In this document: positions 12,001 to 21,000 of the stretch, piece by piece | Position numbering within the stretch: the first letter of the stretch is position 1 | Layout of the letters: each line of letters starts with the position of its first letter | Assembly (NCBI GenBank): GCA_965656085.1 | Contig: CBFHJA010000003.1 | Span: 62,001 to 126,000 of the forward strand | Source of the DNA: Aliishimia sp965656085 | GTDB lineage: Bacteria; Pseudomonadota; Alphaproteobacteria; Rhodobacterales; Rhodobacteraceae | Direction of reading: 5' to 3' | DNA: 64,000 bases | Program-made: the position numbers and the translations under genes | The notes under the pieces: generated by a model | Database searches by the model: none | Seen by the model: the letters and a program-made list of their open reading frames with translations, nothing else | What the model was told of the DNA's origin: nothing

Positions 12001-15000
12001 TTGCGCATGCACCTCGCCAGCGGCCTCGAACACAACCACACTGGTGCCATCCGCGAGCACGGCCACGTCGGGATTGGCGAAGCTGTCGGTGCTCTGGAGG
12101 GACTCCTCGCGCAGAATACCGCCCGTATCCGACACATGCGTGACCGCGATCAGGTCGGCGCCGGACGCCGCATCCACGGCCCGCACGACGGTGAAACTGC
12201 CATCGGAATGGGCATCCATCCGCGCCGCGTACTCGGTACGGCCCGGCGTATCGAGATGGATCTCCCCGCCGCGCTTGGCGCCATCCGCATCGAAGATCTG
12301 CACAACCGTCTGGTCGTAGCTCGGATCATAGACCCGCGCGCCATCGGTCCACGCCACCGCGAAACCACCCGTGGCGAGCCCGATCACAGCCGGCATCTCC
12401 TGATCGTTCCGGACCGTCGTGTTGACCTGAAATTCGCCGCCAACCGGCAGTCCCGCTGCATCATACATCTGACCGAACACGCCAGTCCGGGAATCGCCGG
12501 CGCCGTCCTGATTGACGCTCTCCCAGACCAATACGAACCCGGCAGGCTGCCCACCCTCGTAGAGCGTCGCGATGGCTGGCGCAGTCTGATCGCCCTCGGC
12601 GAACACATTGACCTGACGTTCCGGGCCGGAGACCTGTGCGGTGTCGACCTGTGGCGCGATGCTCACCTCGCTCACGACCCGTGTCGCCCCGCCCGCCCCG
12701 TCATTGAGCGTCAGCGCAAAGGTACGGCTGTCCGAGGGATCGTCCGAAGGGTTGGCATATCCGATCGCCCGGATCAGCGTTTCGACCCGCTCGGGGCTGG
12801 CCTCCGGTCCGAAGTTGATGGTGAGGGTGCCTGTGCCGAGCGACAGCGTTCCGATGGCTGTGCCGTCCACGGACACCGTGCCGCCCGACAGCGTGACCGC
12901 GCCGCCAGTGATCAGGCTCAACGCGTCCTGCCCGGCCCCGTCCTGCGCCGCAAAGAGCGCCTGCGTGTCGCGGTTGTGCAAGACGCGCAGATCGAGCATC
13001 CCACCCGCGAAGCTTGCGCTGTCCAGATCGCCGAGCGCAGCCTGTGCGAAAAGCGGTTGCGGGGCCGCGTTGAGATCGGCCTCCTCAAGGGTCTGCTCCG
13101 CAGGCACACCGGCGATAACCGGAGCCTTGGAGAGCGTGATGTCCGCCGCGACCAGTTGCCCGCTGATATCCCAAGGCGTCGTGCTGCTTTGACGATAGGA
13201 CTCCATCGCCACGAAGTAGTCCTGCCCGGTGAGGGCTGTGACCGCAGGCGAGAACCAGATACGGCCACTGTCGTCCGGTGTGACCAGGCTGTTGCCATCG
13301 ACCCGCGCGCCTGTGGCGTCAAAGACCTGCGTGAAGATCGCACGGTTGTTGCCATTGAGCGCGTCCGGACCGTCGAAGGCAACGACCCATCCCCCGCTCT
13401 CCAGCGCGGTGACATCCGCGCGCGTCTGGGCGCTCTCGCTGACGTCGTTGACGCGCACTTCGTCGCCGATCTGCGTGCCGCTGGCGTCGAAGCGCTTCTG
13501 GAACACCCCATCACCAGAGCCGTCCTGATCGTCCGATGTGTAGACAATCACGAAATCGCCGTTCGGCAGGGCAGCGATCTGGGCATCGTCCTGATTGCCC
13601 GTCAGTTGGTCGTTGACGCGGAACTCGGGCACAGTCTCGACCCCGTCGAGACCGATCACACGGGCATAGACGCCATTGTCTCCCGAGCCTGTATCCTGCC
13701 CCGAGCTTTGCCATACAAAGGCCAGATCGCCTGTGCTCAGTTGCTCCACTTTCGGCAGGCGCTGGTCATTCGAGGTCGTGGCGTTGACCAAAATTTCAGG
13801 GCCGCGCGCTGTGTCATCTGCGTTGAACAGCTGCGCTGCGACCGCATAGCCGCTGCCATCGAGGGCCTGTGTCTCGTAGACAACCACGAACCCGCCATCG
13901 GTAAGCGTTTCGACATGGGAAAGCCGCTGCACGCCGTTGGTTGTCGTGTTGACCGGTATCTCGTCACCGACCGGGGCACCCGCAGCGTCGAAGCGCTGCG
14001 CAAAGATCGTCGCCGCATCGCCATCCGCTCCGGTGCGCAGCGCGCTGCGCGCGCCCTCGCTGGTCCAAGAGACAAGGAACCCCCCGGTGGCAAAAGCATC
14101 GACGCTGGGATAGAGTTGGTCTTCTTCAGTGAAGCTGTTGATCCTGAACTCGCCGCCCACGGGTGCGCCCGTCAGATCGAGCATCTGGCCGAAGATGCCA
14201 TAGCCCGCATCGGCCACGCTGTCCTGCTCGCGCCCCGCCCAGACCACGAGCAGCCCGCTCGGGTTCCCAGCCGCATCGAACAGCGTCACCGTTTGCACGG
14301 TGTCCTGCCGGTCCTCGGGACTGCTTTGCAGCACCTGCGGCGTACCAACGGGCGCGGTGGTCAGGTCGGTCTCTGGGGTGACCGTCACATCTATGCGCTG
14401 CTGCAGATCGCCGCCATCGCCATCGGAGAGTTGCAGCACGAAGCTGCGCGTGGCTGTCGGGGCATCGCTGGAATTGGCATAGGCAAGCCGCGCGAGTACC
14501 GCCTCCAACCGTTCAGGCGTCGCATCTGCGGTCAGTGCGATCTCCAGCGGCGCGCCGTTTGCGCCGTCCTGCGCCGTGATTTGTCCGATCGCCACCGTGC
14601 CCACCAGCACCGTGCTGCCCGACAGGCTCACGCCGGAACCGGGCAGGATCCCGAGGATATTCTGGCTGGCATTTTCACCGGCCCCGCGCTGCACGTCGAG
14701 CGTCGCTTCGGAGCCGACGAGCCGGTAAAGCAGCAAGGTTCCACCGTCGAAATTGGCGCTGTCCGTATCAGCGAGCGCCAGTTGCGCGTCTCCGTCGAAG
14801 AGTTGCAGACCCGCGTTGACATCCGACTCCGCGAACACCACCGCCTTCGGCATGTCGATGAGGACCGGATCGCTGGGACCGAGCGGCACAGGCAGATCGA
14901 AGCGCTTCTGGAAGAGACCGCGCCCGTTCCCATCACCGGCCCCGGCGGAGGTCTCGCTGGTCCACGTAGTCACGAACGAGCCATCCGCCAGTCTCGTGAT

Positions 15001-18000
15001 CTGGGCATCGAACTGACTGGAACTTGTCTCGGTATTTATCTGGAACGGCCGCCCGTCCAGCGTGCCATCGGCTGCAACACGCTGCGCGAAGACACCAATC
15101 CCGGACCCGTCAACGCCGGACCCGTCCTGCATCACGACCACGAACCCGCCAGCCGCATCAGCGGCGACGTGTGCGGCGGATTGGGAGCCGCTGAACAACT
15201 CGGAGACAACGATCGGCGCGCTGGCGGTGCCGTCTGGCTGGTAGATCCGGGCATATACGTCCCGGTCCTCCTGATCCCAGACCGCAACCCAACCGCCCCC
15301 GGCCAGCGCCGTGACCACGCCAGTCGTACCGCTATTCAGGCCGGCGGTGCCCTCCACCACGATGACACCGGACACGCCTGAGGGCAGCGCCGTGCCATCC
15401 GCGGCAACACGGGTTCCGTCCTCGGTCAGGCGCTGCGCGAGAATCCGGTAATCGTTGCCTCCGGCCGCCTCGTCCCGCCATGAAACGATCACATCGCCCC
15501 CATCCAGAACCGTGACCGAGGGCAGGTCCTGCGTGCGCGACGTGTCGGCATTGACGAGAAATTCGTTGCCCATCGTGCCATCGGGCCGGATGATCCGGCC
15601 CCAGATATCCTGATCGCCCAAGGAGGGGTTATACCCCGACCACAAGGCCATCACGTTGCCATTGCCAAGCGCGGCGAGGGAGGGGTGCTGCTGGGCGTTG
15701 ATGGTGGTTTCGTTGAGCAGGATTTCGCCGCCCACCGGAGCACCTGTGGCATCGAAACGTTGCCCGGCGACAGCGTTGCTCGACCCGTCGGCCGCAAAAT
15801 TGTCGGTCCAGGCAGCAAACCAGCCACCGTCCGAGAGCCCGACGACCGTGGGTTGATATTGCGAGCCCGGCGTGAGCATGTTGACCTGCACCTCTGGCCC
15901 CACCCGTGCCCCGCTCGCATCGTAGCGCTGGCTGAACACGCCAGTCGACGACGCGCCGGTGAAGTCCTGATAGGCGCTGGCCCACACCACCACATAGCCG
16001 CCATCCGCAAGCGCTGCGACATGGCTCTCAGACTGCGCGCCAAAGGTGAACGTGTTGACCTGTTCCTCGCCGCTTGAATTCGTGCTGTCCAGAAGGTCCA
16101 GCCAGTCGCGGTTCTCCGTGCGATAAGACCAGTAGCGGGAGATCTGCTCGGCCGTCCCTGCACCGTTCTCGATCCGGATCTCGACAGGGAAATAGTCGAG
16201 GCTATTCACAGCACCGGGCGCGGAGATGGTCAGGTTCTCGATGATGGCTTGCACCGCATCTGCCGATGCCGCGGAGGTCAGGTTGATCGCGAAAGCTTCG
16301 TCAATTCCGCCATCGTCACTCGCGCTGAGCGTGCCGACCACCGCGCCACCATAGGTAACTGTGGTGCCGTCGAAGCCGATCTCGCCGAGACCCGTGCCCT
16401 CATCACGCAGCGAGAACTCGTAACCCCGGCCGTAGGACAGGCTGTCGAGGCGGACGCGCACCAAACCACCATCGAAGGAGGCCTGCGCGAAATCGTCGAA
16501 ATCCACATCCGCATCGAGCAGCACCGGCCCGGCGCGCAGGGCCTCCAGTGAGAAGCGGGTGTCATCGGTAAGCCAATCGGAGAGCTGCAGGCCGCTGAAA
16601 CTCGTGGTTCCGGAAGCGATATCGAGTTCGATATAGGTCGGCGCGGACTGTGCCCCGGTGCTGTCAGCCACGAAAAGGCCAAGATACTTGTCCTCAAAGG
16701 CTACATCGGCTGCCGGCAGGCTGGACTGATAGGCCAGCGCTTCGAGCACTTCCTCCACCGCAGCCGCTGTTGCACTGGCATTGAGCGCGATCGACAGATC
16801 CTTGCCAGCCGTGCCGTCCAGAGTTGAAGCGAAGGTGCCGATCACCGTACCCTGCACCGAGACGTCGCCGCCGGAGACGGAAACCGCGCCACCGCTTTGC
16901 ACCGAGAGCGTGTCCGTGGCGAGGCTTTGCGCGGTGTAGTAAAGGCGAATCTCGCCGCCCGCGAGCGCGGCGTCGCTGCCAAGGCTCATTCCGTTGTCGA
17001 GCACGAACGGGGCGGCGGTGACGTTGCCCGCGCCGATATTGATATGTGGCGTCACAGCGCCGAGATCGGGTCCCGCGACGTCCGCGGTCGGGCTGACCTC
17101 CTGCGTCAGGTAAGCGGCTTCGGCACTGTCGTAGAACACCGCCCGCACCCCGCCGCTGCCGGAGGTCTCCAGCCGCAACTGCGATTTGTTGGTTCCGGCT
17201 TCGCCAAGCTCCACTGGCGCGTCCACCGGCACATAGCTGGCATCGTATTCCTGCAAGAAAGCGCGGTTCCCGCTCAGATACGCAACCGCGAAGCCACCGC
17301 CGGGCAGCGCGGCGAGCGCTGCGCCTTGCGCCAGCCCGGTGTCGATTGTCTGAAGCGGCAAGAGTTGCGTGCCATCCGGCGCGAAAATCGCAAAATTGGC
17401 GCTACTTTGAGCCGCATCGTAGAACGAGACGAGGATGTTGCCATCAGCGAGCAGGGCCGCCGGTGCCGAGATGGTGTTCAGCGCGCCATCGGCAAGCGTG
17501 ATATTCGCGCCGATCTTGGCCCCCGCTGCATCGAAACGTTGCAGCAGCACGTCGCCGCCTTGCGGCGTCAGCACCGCGAAAGTGCCATCTGCGAGGGCAA
17601 GGGCTGAGCTGCCAAGTTGCGTGGCGGTGCCTGCCGTGTCGAGCACCGCCACCGCAGGCGAGACAACGCCTCCCGGGCTGACGGTTTGGAAAACTATGTT
17701 GCTGTTGTCGTCATGGGAGGACAGGCCCAGTGTGCCGTCTGGCAGGCTGGTCAGGCTCGCGAAATCCTCATCGAAGGTGCCGCTCCCACTCACGATCGTT
17801 TCGCTACCGACCCGCTCACCTGATCCGTCGAATTGCCCGAGCACGAGATCGAAGCGCGACGTATCCGAGCGTTGATCGAAGCTGGAAAAGACCACCGCGA
17901 AGCCACCGCCGGGCAAGCCGGTGACATCCGGACGCAACTGTGAGGAAGCCTCCACGAGATTGACCTGAATTTCTTCACCGCGCGGCGCGCCATCGGCGCC

Positions 18001-21000
18001 GAATATCTGCGCGTGAACCGAATAGCTGTTGGTCTGATCCGCCTCCTGATCATAGGACCGCCAGACCACCACATGCCCGCCCCCCTCAAGAGGTGCGAGG
18101 TTGATATCCCCCAGATTGCCGCCCGCGTTGTGGGTATTAACCCGCAGGGTCTCGCCTAGGACCAGCGCGCTGTCAGTTTCCCCAGTCCAGCCAATGTTGA
18201 TCACATGGCGCGCAGCGGTGATGCCGGAGGCTGCTTGCAGATCGATCTGCAAACCAAAGGGTTGGGGCGCGTTCGAACTCGTCGAGAGACCCAGCGCCGA
18301 CAGCAGCGCCTCGGCATTTTCCCGCCGCGCCGTGTCGTTGAACAACACCTGAAGCGGCGCGCCGCCGGTCCCGTCGGAGACCAATGTGCCGATCACCCGG
18401 CCTTCCACAGTCACATCGGTGCCGACAATTGCGACACTGCCCTGCCCCGTCGGGTCTGGCGCGAACCCGATCGCATAGTCGCCGGGCGCGCTGAGCGTGG
18501 AGGCGTCAAGGGTCTGTGTCGCCGTGAACGCGACCGTCAAGGTCGCCCCATCCAGCGGTACGCCATTGCCAAGCGCCACCGCCCCATCGGTATCGAGACG
18601 CGCGAAGCCGGCATTGGCCTCGGCCTCCCCGATCAGGGCCGCATCTTCGAGACCAGAGATGTCTGAGCGTGTAAGCGAGGTGCCGATCGTGACCGAATTC
18701 ACAACCTGAAGCGCCACGTTGCCATCGTCCGTATAGACGATGACAGCCCCGCCATCTCCAAGCGCCGCGACATCACCGGGGGACTCGTTGCCGCTGCGGT
18801 CCTGGTTGATCCGGAACGGCGCATCAAGTCGCACGCCCTGCGCATCGAAGCGCTGCGCGATCACATCCTGGCTGCTGCCGCCGGGATAGTTCGAGCCCAT
18901 CATCACCAGCAGGATCGAGCCATCCGAGAGCGTCGCAATCTGCGGTGTATCCGTGTAGAGTTCCGGGTTGGACGCGACGACATCGGCGGTCAGCGCGGCC
19001 CCGCTGAGATCGAAAAAGCGCAGCTCGACCCGGCCCACGCTATCATACCACGCGGCGACCCAGCCCATCGCGGTGGCTGCAACCGTGACGTTGTATTGAT
19101 CGTTGGGCCCCAATTCATTGATCTGGAATTCCCCGCCCCGGAACGTGCCATCCGCCTCTAGGATACGCCCAAAGACGCCGCGCGAAGCGCCATCAAGGTT
19201 GGTGCCATTCGATTGCGAGGTGTAGACCAAAAGGGACGCGCCATCACCAAGACGCACAATGTCCTGCGCGGCCTGCGCGTTGGCAGTAATCTGATTGATC
19301 TGACGCTCGGCCCCAAGGCCGCCGGTGCTGTCCACAGTCCGATAGAATACCGCGCCGCCGCTGGTGTCGGCCTGCGTGCCGGACGCGCTGGAGTAGAGCA
19401 CCGCGAACCCTCCGGCCGCATCTGCAAGGACCACCGGTTCGTCCTGACGGCCAGAAATTGCCTCGTTGATGCGGATCTCATCCCCGACGGAGTGCCCATC
19501 CGCGCCGTAGCGCTGCGCATAGACGCCATAGCTCGAGCCGTCTTGTGTGTTCGAGGACCAGACCACCACCCATCCGCCGTTGGAAAGCGCCGCAACGCTG
19601 GGCTGGTATTGCGTGCTGGATGTGAAGCTGTTGACCAGTTCCTGCGCGCCGATCGTGGCGCCGGATGCGTCGAAGCGTTGCTGGTAGATGCCAGAGCCGT
19701 CGCCTAGGCCTGCCGCGGCCCAGACCACGACCCAGCCGCCGCTGTTCAGCGCGGCGACCTGCGGATCGCTCTGCGTGCCGGGGGTGCCGCCGGTCAGAAG
19801 CGCGTCTTTGGCGAGCAGCGTGTCGAAGACGGTTTGCACACCGGTCAGACCTATGTCGATCCGGACCGGTTCGATTTGCCCGCCATCCCCATCAGACAGA
19901 TCAAGCCTGTAAGCACGATCCGCGTCCGGGTCCGCCGAAGCGTTGGTATAGGTCAGCGCCCGCAGCGCCAGCTCAACCCGCGGCACGGTTGCAGCGGCGT
20001 TGAACTCCACGCGAAGATCACTGCCGGCGCTGCCATTCGACGTGACGGCTCCGATCTCCTCCCCGTCCACGCGCAGCGCGTTGCCGACGATCTCTGCGCG
20101 CACTCCGTCAAATCCGATCACGTCCTGCCCGTTGCCGTCCGGGCCGGGCCGCGACGCGATATCGCTCTGCGCCTCGATACGTTGCAGGTGCAAAACGCCG
20201 CCCGCGTAATCGGGACTGTCAGGATCGATCAGCCGTCCCGCGCCCCCGGCAAACAGATGCAGCCCTGCTTGCGCTTCCGGCTCACTGCCCGCGAGCGTGG
20301 TTTTTAGCCCGACGATCTCGGGATCGGCAGAGACCGAGAAATCCGCAGGGTCGCCAAAGACCTGTTGCCGAACAGGTGTGCCGGGGCGCGCGTCGTCGCT
20401 GAAGGCGGCCACATAAGCTCCGTTCTGCAGCGCGAGAAGGCTTGCGCCTGTCTGCGTGCCGAGCACCTCTTCGTTGAGGATAAATTCGCCGTCCAGCCGG
20501 GTCCCGTCCGCATCGATGTATTGTAGCAGCACATCAAAGCCCGACCCGGGCGAAGCACGGGAGGTGTCGACGAAGGCCACGACAAGGCGGCCATCGCTGA
20601 GCTCAATCAGGCTTTGCGCGAACTGATCGCCGTCCTGATCGGAGTTGACGCGGGTTTCCGACCCGGACTTGGTGCCTGTGCTGTCAAAGCGTTGCAGGTA
20701 AACGCCGCGCCCGTTTGCGTCCACGCCGGTATAGAGTGCGGCAAAGCCACCATCGGCAGTTGCGATTACGTCGGTCAGGCTTTGATCGCCGAGGCTCTGG
20801 GTGTTGATCTGCACCTCGCCCGTGGCGAACGTTCCATCGGTGTCGAGGATGCGAAAGAAGCTGCCGAACCCATCGCCATCTCCGGAATCGGCGCCGTCAC
20901 TTGACCGGTAGGCAAAGACCACGCGCCCGTCGTTCAGCGTGGCCATATGCACCGAGCGCTGATCGCCATCCTGCCCGACATTGACGACGATCTCGCCGCC

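Noticed and set aside
10933..15381. A 1482-codon plus-strand open frame, and other long plus-strand frames between 130 and 23520
   Set aside because: They lie antisense to the giant gene, have Arg/His/Gly-rich low-complexity translations without domains, and arise because the GC-rich, Asp-rich repeats of the real frame leave the opposite strand open.
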